A DNA stretch of 64,000 nt from Planctomycetota bacterium. Lineage in GTDB: Bacteria; Planctomycetota; Planctomycetia; Planctomycetales; Planctomycetaceae. Positions 35,719-44,896 of the stretch are shown here, piece after piece. The position numbers and the translations under genes were made by a program. The stretch covers positions 62,001 through 126,000 of the forward strand of contig JAHZKX010000032.1 in NCBI GenBank assembly GCA_022600195.1. The letters are read 5' to 3'. Position 1 is the first letter of the stretch; every line of letters starts with the position of its first letter. The notes below the pieces were generated by a model. That model did not search any database. It was not told where the DNA came from and saw only the letters and a list, made by a program, of their open reading frames with translations.

Positions 35719-37482
35719 ATGAAGGCTCTAATGCGAAAGCCACTTTTCATATGCACTTTGATCCTCATGCAGGCAATGGTCCTGCTGACTGCACAGACCA
35801 GCCATGCACAGAATCGAGTACAGGCTGCCCAGCGGATTCCCGCAGATTCACTCTTATATTTTTCGATTCCTGATGTCGAAACTCTAGGTGAAAAGTGGAG
35901 TCAGTGCTCAATGGGGCAAATGACTCATGATGCTGCATTTGCAGACCTGAAAAAGGATCTGATAAAGCAGATTGAAAAATTCTCTGAAAAGTTCGAAGAA
36001 GAAACAGACTTGAGCCTCAGTAATGTACTCAGTATTCCCAGTGGGGAAGTCTGTTTTGCTTTTGTGAAAAGTGAATCCAATAAATTTGGCGGGTTGGCTT
36101 TTATGGAATATGGTGAAAGCGGTGAAATCCTCGAAAAGATATTAGCAAAAGTTGAAGAGAGTCTGGACAAGAAAGGAGCAAAGCGTTCCATTCTGAGTGT
36201 GGATGGAACAAAGGTCATCGTGTATTCTTTCGGGGATGAATCGGAAGAAGGACCTGTAGAAATTCCACTCGAGAAAAAATTTGCGTATTTCCTGAAAGAC
36301 AAAACTTTTGTTGCTTCAAATGATGACAAAATTCTAGAGTCGGTTTTAGCAAAGTGGGATGGCCAGGATCAGGGCACTCTCTCAAGTAAAAAAGAATACC
36401 AATATATTATTGACAAGTGTGTTGATCCGACTGCACCAGCTGTCATGCATTGGTACATGAATCCCATCGGTGCGCTCCAGTCAGTTCTGACTGTTGCCAG
36501 TCGCGTCAACCCACAGGTTGGGATGGTTCAAGGATTTCTCCCTGCATTAGGCATTACAAATCTCAAAGCCGTAGGTGGTGCCAGTTATCTGGCTACTAAG
36601 GAATACGATTCGATTTCCAAAACTTTCACGTTTGTTGAGATGCCGACTTCCGGAGTGATCGATATGTTTAAATGCCCTGCTGTGGCTCAACAGCCACCAG
36701 TATGGGTTTCTGACAAAGTATCAACCTATTATTCGATCAACTGGGGAATCAACAGTGCCTATGATTCTATCGAGACACTCTTTGATGGTTTTCAAGGACG
36801 ACCGGGGGCGCTGGCTGCAATTATCGATGAAATGGCAGACAACCCCGATGGCCCCAAGATCCACATCAAAAAAGATATTGTGGATAACATGAGTGGTCGA
36901 ATTCAGGTCGCAACGGAAATTACCGATGGCGAACAAATTGATTTCACTAAAATGTCCGGTCAGTTTACGGTTGCATTAGGATTGAAGAACTCTGATGCAT
37001 TTCAAAAATTGATTGCCTCATTGACATCCCGTGATGACTTTCCTGGTCAGTCGCGAGAGTTTCAAGGGGTCACTCTATATGAACTCCCTGGAAACTTAAT
37101 TAATTCTCCTACGGATGCCGCCTTCTGTATCACAGAAAACCAGCTCTTTATTGCTAATGATGTCAAGCAAATTGAAAATATATTGAGGAAAGATAGAGGT
37201 GTCGGGTCACTGTTGAATAATGAAAACTATAAACGTCTTTCAGAAAAGTTTCCGGAGAAGACTTCCGTTATCACGTATCAGAATTCAGATGCACAAATTC
37301 ATGCTCTGTATGAATTACTGAGAAAAAATCAGGACAACGTGAATTTACAAGGCCTTGATTTGTCAAAACTGCCACCATTTACCGTCATACAAAAGTATTT
37401 ACCTATTTCTGGTGGATACACGGTTCCTGATGACCAGGGTTTCTTTACATCGACTTTTACGGTCAAAAAAGCCACACCTTGA
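35719..37482 (+). CDS. Secreted DUF3352-like protein, hypothetical
   Basis: A 587-aa product with a signal peptide (PLFICTLILMQAMVLLTAQTSHA). After it come segments typical of DUF3352-like planctomycete proteins: IPADSLLYFSIPDVETL, TFVASNDDKILESVLAKW, and a repeat of the same idea near the end (FCITENQLFIANDVKQIENIL). It appears to be a duplicated beta-rich domain. The function is not known. Confidence 0.72.
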   Translation: MKALMRKPLFICTLILMQAMVLLTAQTSHAQNRVQAAQRIPADSLLYFSIPDVETLGEKWSQCSMGQMTHDAAFADLKKDLIKQIEKFSEKFEEETDLSLSNVLSIPSGEVCFAFVKSESNKFGGLAFMEYGESGEILEKILAKVEESLDKKGAKRSILSVDGTKVIVYSFGDESEEGPVEIPLEKKFAYFLKDKTFVASNDDKILESVLAKWDGQDQGTLSSKKEYQYIIDKCVDPTAPAVMHWYMNPIGALQSVLTVASRVNPQVGMVQGFLPALGITNLKAVGGASYLATKEYDSISKTFTFVEMPTSGVIDMFKCPAVAQQPPVWVSDKVSTYYSINWGINSAYDSIETLFDGFQGRPGALAAIIDEMADNPDGPKIHIKKDIVDNMSGRIQVATEITDGEQIDFTKMSGQFTVALGLKNSDAFQKLIASLTSRDDFPGQSREFQGVTLYELPGNLINSPTDAAFCITENQLFIANDVKQIENILRKDRGVGSLLNNENYKRLSEKFPEKTSVITYQNSDAQIHALYELLRKNQDNVNLQGLDLSKLPPFTVIQKYLPISGGYTVPDDQGFFTSTFTVKKATP

Positions 37483-37510
37483 AAGCCAAGACCTTCATTG
37501 AGAGACTAGA

Positions 37511-37543
37511 AAAACCCGGTGAATTTGCTCACCGGGTTTTTTT
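37511..37543 (+). terminator. Intrinsic terminator
   Basis: AAAACCCGGTGA pairs perfectly with TCACCGGGTTTT around a 6-base loop and runs into further T residues. It ends the DUF3352-like transcript. Confidence 0.93.
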
Positions 37544-37676
37544 CGTAATGCTGTAAATATTTCTGAATCGTCCAATACTTTTCGATTTATTTTGTGTTAA
37601 ATATAGTAATCACTGTTTCGATTCACAGTTTTCAGGCACTTACCTCTGTTACAACACTCCCACGAAAGGGGCTGTT

Positions 37677-38738
37677 ATGCAACGATTAGTTCAGTTTATG
37701 ACTGTAATGTTGATTCTTTTCTTTTCTGTTCATGCTCTTTTTGCAGAGCCGGATGAAGGGAAATCGAAGCCGCAAAACATTTTCCAGCAACTTGATAAGA
37801 ATTCTGATGGAATTATCACTGCTGACGAAGTGCCAGAAGGCAAAGATCGTTTCTTTGACCACCTCATCCGTTCAAGTGACAAGAATAAGGATGGGAAACT
37901 GACTCAGGACGAATTTCAATCCGGAGTAAAAAAAGAAGAACAGAAGTTTCCTGCCGGAGAAGGTCCCAATCGAAATCGCGATCCACGTGCTTTTCAAATG
38001 ATGTTGAAACGCCTGGACAAAAATGGGGATCAAAAGATTTCCAAAGAGGAACTTCCTGAGCCTTTACGAAATCGCCTTGAACCGCTCTTCGAACGGCTGA
38101 ACAAAGAAGAAATTTCCATTGAAGAATTTGGTCGCTATGTTAGCAAGTTCCGTGGAAAACCGGATGGGGGTAAAAAAGAAGGTAACCCTCAGCCTCAGGA
38201 AAAAAGAAAGATCGAAGGCGCAGAACGATTTTTCAGTACCCTGGATACAAACAAGGACGGAAAATTGACTATAGATGAAGCGCCTGAACGTGGGAAGCAA
38301 ATTCTTCGTCGTATTCTGGAACGAGCAGGAAAAGATCAAGACGCTGAACTTTCTAAAAAAGAATTCATGGAAACTATGATGACATTTCGTCCTGGCCGAC
38401 GTCCAGAAGGACGCGATGGTGATAAAGCAAAAAAACAATCAGCAGGAGATCGTGATAAGAACCGTGGTGAAAAATCAACCAGAAACCGTCCTGTTCCTGC
38501 ATTGATGAAGGTCTTAGATACAAACCGAGATGGCAGACTTAGTAAGGACGAGTTGCAAAAGATTGGGCAGGTTTTTGATCAACTGGACCAGAACAAGGAT
38601 GGTTCTTTGGATTTAAGCGAAATGTTTATGCGAAGAGATCAAGGCGGAAACGCATCTCGTTTCCGAGGCGAGCAGGGAAGAAACCGATCCAAAAGTGAGA
38701 ACAAAAAATCTGATGCAAAGAATAAAGACTCCGAGTAA
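37677..38738 (+). CDS. Secreted multi-EF-hand protein
   Basis: The 353-aa product has a signal peptide (MTVMLILFFSVHALFA). It contains about seven EF-hand calcium loops: LDKNSDGIITADE, SDKNKDGKLTQDE, LDKNGDQKISKEE, LDTNKDGKLTIDE, a degenerate AGKDQDAELSKKE, LDTNRDGRLSKDE and LDQNKDGSLDLSE. Lys/Arg-rich linkers join them and the tail is strongly charged. Such extracytoplasmic EF-hand proteins are frequent in planctomycetes. It probably binds calcium; no partner is evident. Confidence 0.88.
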   Translation: MQRLVQFMTVMLILFFSVHALFAEPDEGKSKPQNIFQQLDKNSDGIITADEVPEGKDRFFDHLIRSSDKNKDGKLTQDEFQSGVKKEEQKFPAGEGPNRNRDPRAFQMMLKRLDKNGDQKISKEELPEPLRNRLEPLFERLNKEEISIEEFGRYVSKFRGKPDGGKKEGNPQPQEKRKIEGAERFFSTLDTNKDGKLTIDEAPERGKQILRRILERAGKDQDAELSKKEFMETMMTFRPGRRPEGRDGDKAKKQSAGDRDKNRGEKSTRNRPVPALMKVLDTNRDGRLSKDELQKIGQVFDQLDQNKDGSLDLSEMFMRRDQGGNASRFRGEQGRNRSKSENKKSDAKNKDSE

Positions 38739-38785
38739 TAAAGACACTGCTTCTATTACCAGGTGAATTTTCTTTAGGGCTCCAG

Positions 38786-39457
38786 TTATTTTGAGGCAGC
38801 TTGCTCTTCTACAAGAGGAGCACTGCCTTTTTCTTTTTGCAGATGTTGTACCCATGCGGGGGGAAGGTTAAGCCAGACCCAATCAGTCTGAATTCGGTAT
38901 TCTCGGGTATAATTCGCCATGATCGAATCAATTTGACGAATACGTTGATTTTCTTCTCCCCTTGATATTACTTTGCGGACGGGCCTGACATACATATATT
39001 CAAAGTAGGATAATACTCCGCCAGGTTTGAGCAGACGAAAATAGGCTTTGAATATTTCACCTACCAGTTCAGTCGGAAAGTTATTGAGAGGTAAGCCAGA
39101 GACAATGTAATCATATTCCTGGCCAGCCCCATAGTCTTGCAGGGGGCAGTTATGGATGGAAGTCTGATGTTTGATCTCTTGAAACCCCTTTTCCTTATCA
39201 AATCGTTGATGCAAAATCTCGACAAATTTTTCATTCAATTCTACCAGATCAAGCTGGTCTCCCGGTTGAATCTGTTTCACAATCTGGCGCGTGACCGCTC
39301 CAGTTCCCGGTCCAATCTCCAAAACCTGTTTTGGTCCTTGATGCTGCCTCATCGGCCCCGCCATATCCGATGCCAGAAAACGACTGCTGGGAGCAATGGC
39401 TCCAGTCGTTTCAAATGTGGAACGAAACTGTTTGAAAAATTCCAGATAATGCGACAC
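38786..39457 (-). CDS. PmtA-like SAM-dependent methyltransferase
   Basis: The start is taken as GTG 39457, because TTCCT on the plus strand (AGGAA on the coding strand) lies 8 bases upstream and the encoded VSHYLEFFKQF matches the usual family start; the track TTG would overlap the previous gene by 59 bases. The 223-aa product has FKQF...TGAIAPSSRFLA, the SAM motif VLEIGPGTGAVTRQI, and SGLPLNNFP, the pattern of bacterial phospholipid N-methyltransferases related to KsgA. It may methylate phosphatidylethanolamine, but other class I methyltransferase roles remain possible. Confidence 0.82.
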   Translation of the reverse strand: MSHYLEFFKQFRSTFETTGAIAPSSRFLASDMAGPMRQHQGPKQVLEIGPGTGAVTRQIVKQIQPGDQLDLVELNEKFVEILHQRFDKEKGFQEIKHQTSIHNCPLQDYGAGQEYDYIVSGLPLNNFPTELVGEIFKAYFRLLKPGGVLSYFEYMYVRPVRKVISRGEENQRIRQIDSIMANYTREYRIQTDWVWLNLPPAWVQHLQKEKGSAPLVEEQAASK

Positions 39458-39512
39458 GTGTGAGGTTCCTGGTATTAAATCGAAACGACTTGAAAGATGA
39501 AATTGAATGTTG

Positions 39513-40454
39513 CTATGAGGGTGCGTTCCGTCTTGCTTCTCCCCGGTGTTGAGCCTGCTGAACGATATCAACTCCCACCATTTGACTCCAGGCTGAGATC
39601 AACTTTTGAAAGACAGGTCCCGGAAGGCCATCGGATATCACATGGTCACCAAAGCGAGTGACGGGCATCAGACAATATGCGGTAGAGGACGTCAATGCTT
39701 CATTTGCATCCAGAATATCATTTTCTGAAATATCTGTTTCTTCGTAGCGAATTCCCAACTGTTTCGCTAAGTGGACAACCATCATCTGGCTGATTCCCCC
39801 GAGAATATTTTCCGGACGCGGTGATTGAATCACATCATCTTTGACAAGATAAAAGTTGCCGATAGTCGTTTCCGAAACAAATCCAGACTGATCAAACAAA
39901 AGCGCACTGGCTTTTGGCTCCTGCATCCGAACCTGTTTATCGGCTCGATACAGGTGAATACGACTGCGAGATTTAATTCTGGGATCAAAAATGTTTGCAT
40001 TAAGCTGTTGGCCTTTGGCACGCATTAAATGCTGCCCGGTCATATATTTTGAATCCCAAAGCTCAAACGCGAGTGGAAACGTATGTACGCAAACTGTGGG
40101 AGTTTGGCATGTTTCCAGTTCCGTCAGTCCGAGATATGGCAGATTGTGACCTGCCGTAATAAATATGGTTAAGCCCAAGTCCTGTTCGGATGGCAGTAAT
40201 TTTGAGTTGTGCTCGACAACAGATTCACAGACTTCCTTGAGTTCGGCTTTCTCCAGAGCAGGTTCAATAAAAACATAGTCCAGGGCAGAAAACAGGCGGT
40301 CAATATGCTCGTCCAGCTTAAATAAGCGATGTGCGAAAGTACGTACCACCTCTGTGATGGATGCTCCGTAGACAATGCCCAGATCAGTCACAGCCAGTTT
40401 TGCATCTGAGAAAGGAATCATAGAGCCGTTCAGATACGCCCGAGGTTCAGTCAT
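39513..40454 (-). CDS. Class IV (BCAT/DAAT-like) PLP aminotransferase
   Basis: This is a 313-aa fold-type IV PLP enzyme. AYLNGSMIPFSDAKLAVTDLGIVYGASITEVVRTF is the usual N-terminus, the probable Schiff-base Lys is in DPRIKSRSRIHLY, and SGFVSETTIGNFYLVK is the cofactor phosphate region. The family covers branched-chain aminotransferases, D-amino acid aminotransferase and aminodeoxychorismate lyase. The sequence does not decide which. It is followed at 55 bases by the PmtA-like gene. Confidence 0.88.
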   Translation of the reverse strand: MTEPRAYLNGSMIPFSDAKLAVTDLGIVYGASITEVVRTFAHRLFKLDEHIDRLFSALDYVFIEPALEKAELKEVCESVVEHNSKLLPSEQDLGLTIFITAGHNLPYLGLTELETCQTPTVCVHTFPLAFELWDSKYMTGQHLMRAKGQQLNANIFDPRIKSRSRIHLYRADKQVRMQEPKASALLFDQSGFVSETTIGNFYLVKDDVIQSPRPENILGGISQMMVVHLAKQLGIRYEETDISENDILDANEALTSSTAYCLMPVTRFGDHVISDGLPGPVFQKLISAWSQMVGVDIVQQAQHRGEARRNAPS

Positions 40455-40878
40455 ACAGAGATTTCATTTGAAAGTGATTATGGGAAACAGTATGGAAAAA
40501 ACACTAATATCAACTGGAAGATTACGGGAAACGTCATCGATTTATGTGAAAATTAGTCAACCAGCATCTGAATGAGTTAAACAAGAGGCTACTTGCAGCA
40601 CAAATCATGATTTTCCCTACTTGTCGTTCGAATCGCAAGTTTCGACTAGCTCCACTCTTAAATTCAATCAACAAAAGGGCAAATCAGCGGCGATTGTTGT
40701 CAAAAAAAATGAACCAGTGGTATGACTTCTGAGTCACTGCTCGATATACTGCCAAAGAGAAAGATTGCGCTAACTTGAGATATAGCAGTCTTTTTTTTAC
40801 GATTTGCAATGAGATAATAACACTTGCTTTTTGAGTGATTTGAATTTTTTAACTGCATGACTAAAGGGATGAGATATT
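40455..40878. other. Intergenic region between divergent genes
   Basis: No gene seen. A terminator-like hairpin with eight T residues lies at 40762-40798. Promoters for the aminotransferase and the dehydrogenase are expected here but are not obvious. Confidence 0.5.
40762..40798 (+). terminator. Terminator-like hairpin upstream of the dehydrogenase gene
   Basis: AGATTGC (40762-40768) pairs with GCAGTCT (40785-40791, one G-T pair), and eight T residues follow. No plus-strand gene precedes it for more than 2 kb, so it is an orphan: a possible small-RNA end or leader attenuator. Confidence 0.45.
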
Positions 40879-41799
40879 ATGGCGACTCCAACAATTCAAC
40901 CAGGAACAACGAAAATCGGCTGGATTGGAACGGGAGTCATGGGTGCCAGCATGGTGGGTCACCTGATGGATGCTGGATTTTCTGCAACCGTTTATAATCG
41001 CAGTCAATCGAAAGCAGAAACACTGCTAAAAAAAGGGGCCAGTTGGGCCGATTCTCCCAAAGCAGTCGCCGAAAAATCTGACGTCATTTTCTCAATCGTT
41101 GGATTTCCCGCTGATGTACGAGAAGTTCTTTTGGGAGAGCAGGGGGCTTTGGCCGGCGCCTCAGCAGACAAAATTCTGGTAGATATGACAACCAGCGATC
41201 CTTCACTGGCAGTTGAGATTGCAGAGGCTGCTGCAACAAAAGGCGTGCACAGTATTGATGCCCCCGTTTCTGGTGGAGATGTGGGCGCAAAAAATGGAAC
41301 ATTGTCCATCATGATTGGTGGAGATGAACAGGTTGTTGATGCACTGAAACCCTGCTGGAACGCCATGGGCAAGACAATTGTGTATCAGGGTGGCCCCGGT
41401 TCCGGTCAACACACGAAAATGGTGAATCAAATTCTGATTGCAACCAATATGATCGGAGTCTGTGAAGCCTTGCTCTATGGCTATAAAGCAGGGTTGGATC
41501 TGCCAACGGTATTGGAATCGGTGGGGAGTGGGGCGGCTGGCAGCTGGTCACTCTCAAATCTTGGCCCTAGAATTATGGATAACAACTTCGATCCCGGTTT
41601 TTTCGTCGAGCATTTTATTAAAGATATGGGAATTGCGTTAGCAGAAGCGAAAGCGATGAATTTGAGTCTGCCCGGTCTGGCGCTGGGGCATCAACTTTAT
41701 CTTGCGGTTCAAGCTCAAGGACATGGCCGAGATGGAACACATGCATTGCAATTAGCACTGGCATCATTATCCAATGTCGATTGGGAAAGTCGTACTTAG
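40879..41799 (+). CDS. Beta-hydroxyacid dehydrogenase (3-hydroxyisobutyrate / tartronate semialdehyde type)
   Basis: The 306-aa product has the N-terminal NAD(P)-binding motif [16 protein letters not shown] and the family segment [22 protein letters not shown]. The catalytic Lys lies in [10 protein letters not shown], and a C-terminal helical dimer domain ([18 protein letters not shown]) follows. Family members reduce or oxidise small beta-hydroxyacids such as 2-hydroxy-3-oxopropionate. It precedes dapA by 94 bases but shares no evident pathway with it. Confidence 0.92.
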   Translation: MATPTIQPGTTKIGWIGTGVMGASMVGHLMDAGFSATVYNRSQSKAETLLKKGASWADSPKAVAEKSDVIFSIVGFPADVREVLLGEQGALAGASADKILVDMTTSDPSLAVEIAEAAATKGVHSIDAPVSGGDVGAKNGTLSIMIGGDEQVVDALKPCWNAMGKTIVYQGGPGSGQHTKMVNQILIATNMIGVCEALLYGYKAGLDLPTVLESVGSGAAGSWSLSNLGPRIMDNNFDPGFFVEHFIKDMGIALAEAKAMNLSLPGLALGHQLYLAVQAQGHGRDGTHALQLALASLSNVDWESRT

Positions 41800-41893
41800 T
41801 TTTCATTTTCTGTCAATCTACAGCATTGATCAAGCGGGAATGTCTCAAGTGAATCGGGACTGATTCCCAAATTTGTTTTAAGGTATTGAAAGC

Positions 41894-42781
41894 ATGGCAA
41901 ATCAAAATGACCTGTTTGCAGGTCTTTCTGTGGCAATGATCACGCCCTTCAAAAATGGGGAAATCGACGAAACCGCGCTGCGTGGCCTTGTCGATTATCA
42001 CATCGAGCAAGGGACTGATACTTTGTGTCCTGTGGGAACAACAGGTGAATCACCAACACTCTCCCACGAAGAGCATAAACAGGTCATTTCCATTGTTTGT
42101 AACCAGGCTGCAGGCCGCATCAAGGTGATGGCGGGGACAGGTTCAAACAGTACAAAGGAGGCAATAGAGCTCACCAAATTTGCACAAGATGCCGGTGCCG
42201 ATGGTGGACTGCATGTGGCTCCTTATTATAACAAACCGACACAGGAAGGATTCTTTCAGCATTACCAGGCAATTGCCGAAGCTGTCGAGATCCCCATTGT
42301 GATCTATAATATTCCCGCACGCACTGCCAAAAATATTGAGCCGGAAACCATCATCCGTCTGGCTGAAATCCCCAATATAGTGGCCGTGAAGGAATCGACA
42401 GGTTCAATGGATCAGGCATCGCATATTCTTTCTGCGTGCGATTTGACGGTACTTTCTGGCGATGACAGCCTGACGCTGCCTCTCATGGCGTTGGGAGGAA
42501 AGGGAGTCGTCTCAGTTGTCGGAAATATTGTTCCCGGTGATGTTAAAAATATGCTAAATGCCTTTAATGCAGGTGATTTGAAATTAGCCCGAGAATGGCA
42601 CTATAAATTGTTTGGGCTCTGCAGGAACCTTCTGGGACTGGCAACCAACCCCATTCCGATCAAAGCAGCAATGCAGTTGCTCGGACGTGATAATGGTGAA
42701 GTTCGACTTCCGATGACGCAGCTCGATAACGCATCCATGACAGTTCTGGAGAAGACATTGCAGGATTATGGCCTGCTTTAA
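41894..42781 (+). CDS. dapA: 4-hydroxy-tetrahydrodipicolinate synthase DapA
   Basis: DapA condenses pyruvate with aspartate semialdehyde, the first committed step toward diaminopimelate and lysine. The 295-aa TIM-barrel protein has the Schiff-base lysine at K166 (VAVKESTG), Tyr138 in VIYNIP, and the pyruvate-binding GTTGE loop. DAP is a component of peptidoglycan, which fits MurD in the same window. A GspE-like gene follows at 85 bases. Confidence 0.94.
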   Translation: MANQNDLFAGLSVAMITPFKNGEIDETALRGLVDYHIEQGTDTLCPVGTTGESPTLSHEEHKQVISIVCNQAAGRIKVMAGTGSNSTKEAIELTKFAQDAGADGGLHVAPYYNKPTQEGFFQHYQAIAEAVEIPIVIYNIPARTAKNIEPETIIRLAEIPNIVAVKESTGSMDQASHILSACDLTVLSGDDSLTLPLMALGGKGVVSVVGNIVPGDVKNMLNAFNAGDLKLAREWHYKLFGLCRNLLGLATNPIPIKAAMQLLGRDNGEVRLPMTQLDNASMTVLEKTLQDYGLL

Positions 42782-42866
42782 AAAACATTGAAGCGGCTAC
42801 TGACAATAGAGATAAAACAGAGAGATTATCAGGCACATACTTAACCCTTTTTAAGAGGTATCTCTT

Positions 42867-44171
42867 GTGATATTTGGTTTTGGAAAATCTCGTGAAGAAG
42901 AGGAAGAAGAGGAAGAAGAGATTGAACCGGTCTCTTTTCAAGGCGCACTCAATGGTCAGCCAGCAAATCTGAAAGAAAACGCCCGGCTGGTAAAAGCCGG
43001 TTTGATGCCTGCCAAGAACATTATTACCGATGGTCTGGCAATCCGAGCAGAATTTATGCGTTTTGAACCCAAAGGGGAACGGTACCAGGTTGTCTTTTAT
43101 GTTGACGGTGTTGCAAATCCTGGTCCCCGTTTATCGAAACAGCAGGGGATGGCTGTTGTTCAGATCATCAAGCTTTTATCGGGACTGAATATTCAGGAAC
43201 GAAAACGCCCTCAATCCGGCGGTGTCTTTGCTGAACTGGAAGAAGTTTCCTATCAGCTCAGGGTTTCCACAAGCCCGGCAGAGGGGGGGGAACGCCTCTC
43301 TATCAAAGCGATTAATGTCAAAGAACCACTGGACCGCGCTGATGACATTGGGATCACAGAGGAGAACAAAGAAAAAATTCGAGAGTTGAGCAAAGGGCGT
43401 AACGGATTGATCCTTGTCAGCGGTGCGCCAAACTCTGGTACAACAACAACTACTTTTGGAGTTGTACGTTCAGTCGACGCTTATCAATACACTATTTTCT
43501 CAATTGCTGATCCAGAGCACCGTGATTTTAGTCACATAGCAACACTCGAGAGAAAAGAAGGAGATACGTTTGACGATGAGTTGCGACGAATTATTCGCAT
43601 GGAAGCTGATATCATTTATTTGTATCCCATCAAAGATGAAGAGTATGTCAAGAGTGTACTGAATGTCAAAGATGACATTTCTATGATCGCAGAAATTGCC
43701 GCCAAGGATTCGGTAGCAGGATTGATTAAATTCTGTAAATTAGCCGGTGGAGTGGAAGCAGGCGTCAATGCGCTCCGCTGTGTGATTGGGCACAAATTGA
43801 TTCGTACACTCTGCGATGAATGTAAGGAAGCCTTCCGCCCGAATCCCAAAATGATTGAAAAAATGGGTCTGCCCAAATCCACTAAAATGCTCTATCGCCC
43901 TCCCCGCCAAACCGTGGATGAGGAAGGAAACGAAATCGAACCTTGCGAGAAGTGTGATGGCCTGGGTTACTATGGCAGGACCTTGATGTTGGAGATCATC
44001 GAAATGACTGATGAAATGAAGCAATTGATCATCGGCGGGGCAGAACCGGGGAAAATCAGGGCATTCGCCAAAAAACAGGGTATGCCAACCTTTCAGAAAG
44101 ATGGCATTCGTTTAGTCGCGGAAGGGAAAGTCTCGCTGGATGAGTTACAAAGGGTGTTCAAATCTTCCTGA
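42867..44171 (+). CDS. Degenerate GspE/PulE-family protein (putative pseudo-ATPase)
   Basis: A 434-aa protein starting at GTG, with AGAGG 8 bases upstream. After an acidic run (residues 9-20) it follows the type II secretion/type IV pilus ATPase fold: DGLAIRAEFMRFEPKG, VVQIIKLLSGLNIQERKRPQ and YQLRVSTSPAEGGERLSIK. The Walker A is GAPNSGTT (186-193), with Thr where Lys is required. The Walker B region is YPIKD (253-257) instead of GEIRD. The usual 'THTNDA' His box is absent. The C-terminal zinc pairs CDEC (316, 319) and CEKC (360, 363) are retained, and so is the GYYGR end. It probably does not hydrolyse ATP and may act as a structural or regulatory partner. No other secretion or pilus genes are adjacent. 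Confidence 0.85.
   Translation: MIFGFGKSREEEEEEEEEIEPVSFQGALNGQPANLKENARLVKAGLMPAKNIITDGLAIRAEFMRFEPKGERYQVVFYVDGVANPGPRLSKQQGMAVVQIIKLLSGLNIQERKRPQSGGVFAELEEVSYQLRVSTSPAEGGERLSIKAINVKEPLDRADDIGITEENKEKIRELSKGRNGLILVSGAPNSGTTTTTFGVVRSVDAYQYTIFSIADPEHRDFSHIATLERKEGDTFDDELRRIIRMEADIIYLYPIKDEEYVKSVLNVKDDISMIAEIAAKDSVAGLIKFCKLAGGVEAGVNALRCVIGHKLIRTLCDECKEAFRPNPKMIEKMGLPKSTKMLYRPPRQTVDEEGNEIEPCEKCDGLGYYGRTLMLEIIEMTDEMKQLIIGGAEPGKIRAFAKKQGMPTFQKDGIRLVAEGKVSLDELQRVFKSS
42894..42920 (+). repeat. Three perfect 9-bp tandem repeats coding a Glu run
   Basis: GAAGAAGAG occurs three times in a row inside the start of the GspE-like gene and encodes nine glutamates. Copy-number change would keep the frame and vary only the acidic tract. 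Confidence 0.9.
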
Positions 44172-44436
44172 ACTGCCATATCTATGCACTGAAGGCTTTC
44201 TTTATACAAAATATTGTCCGATTAGGTAAAATATTCCGAAGATTCCGGTTTTGAATGTCGATAAATAGAGTACATGCTTTGTACTACTGTGTGGCCTTGT
44301 ATGTCACTTCCTGATGAAGTTGGCTGGATTTAGTAAACGGACAGACTAATCCCAAGGTGTTCCCGGCTCCTGTCTTATGCTGTTTTCATGTCCCTCAGCA
44401 GGTGCCTTTCGACAACTTTTCAATCCGAGGATAATC

Positions 44437-44670
44437 ATGGTGATTCGCCAGTTTAAGAATTGGTCAAGTGTAGGAATTCTGGGTTTAGCATTAATCGGTT
44501 TGACCAGCACCGGTTGCCAATCCAGTATCGGTGGTCAGACTTTACCATCTGCTTACTACTTGAATGATGATGTACAGTTCTACCCAGCCGGGCCTGAGGA
44601 ACAACTCTACAATCAGCGTGAAGTCCTTGAGCAATACAAACTGGAACGAAAACTCCAGGATGATCAATAG
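44437..44670 (+). CDS. Small lipoprotein, hypothetical
   Basis: A 77-aa product from ATG 44437, preferred because GAGG lies 6 bases upstream and a lipoprotein signal follows (VGILGLALIGLTSTGC). The mature peptide (YYLNDDVQFYPAGPEEQLYNQREVLEQYK) is short, acidic and ends in a helix. It recalls small planctomycete membrane-associated proteins of unknown function. Confidence 0.75.
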   Translation: MVIRQFKNWSSVGILGLALIGLTSTGCQSSIGGQTLPSAYYLNDDVQFYPAGPEEQLYNQREVLEQYKLERKLQDDQ

Positions 44671-44766
44671 TCATTAGACGTGAAATTAACGAGTCGGCCA
44701 TAGTCGTTTTGAGGCTAAAACAGGCATTTGACTGATTCCATTAATTTCCAATAAAACAGGGGGGAC

Positions 44767-44826
44767 CCTTTCGCATAAAACATTGCAGTTTTTATTAGCT
44801 GGACAATAAAAACTGCAAGCGAAAGG
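44767..44826. repeat. Long interrupted inverted repeat
   Basis: CCTTTCGC (44767-44774) and TTGCAGTTTTTATT (44783-44796) pair with AATAAAAACTGCAA (44805-44818) and GCGAAAGG (44819-44826). This gives 22 pairs with an 8-base bulge on the left side and an 8-base loop. It may form a stable RNA structure upstream of the terminator that follows. Confidence 0.7.
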
Positions 44827-44834
44827 AAAAAATT

Positions 44835-44872
44835 CCGGATGTAGAGAACGGGACTCTCATCCGGTTTTTTTT
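44835..44872. terminator. Bidirectional terminator between the lipoprotein and decarboxylase genes
   Basis: CCGGATG and AGAG pair with CTCT and CATCCGG, followed by eight T residues on the plus strand. On the minus strand the stem is followed by AATTTTTT, so it can serve the convergent decarboxylase gene too. Confidence 0.88.
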
Positions 44873-44896
44873 ATAGCTCGGTCGCAAGAACGCTGG

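Noticed and set aside
38064-38438. 124-aa minus-strand ORF rich in Phe/Ser
   Set aside because: Antisense shadow of the Lys/Glu-rich EF-hand gene.
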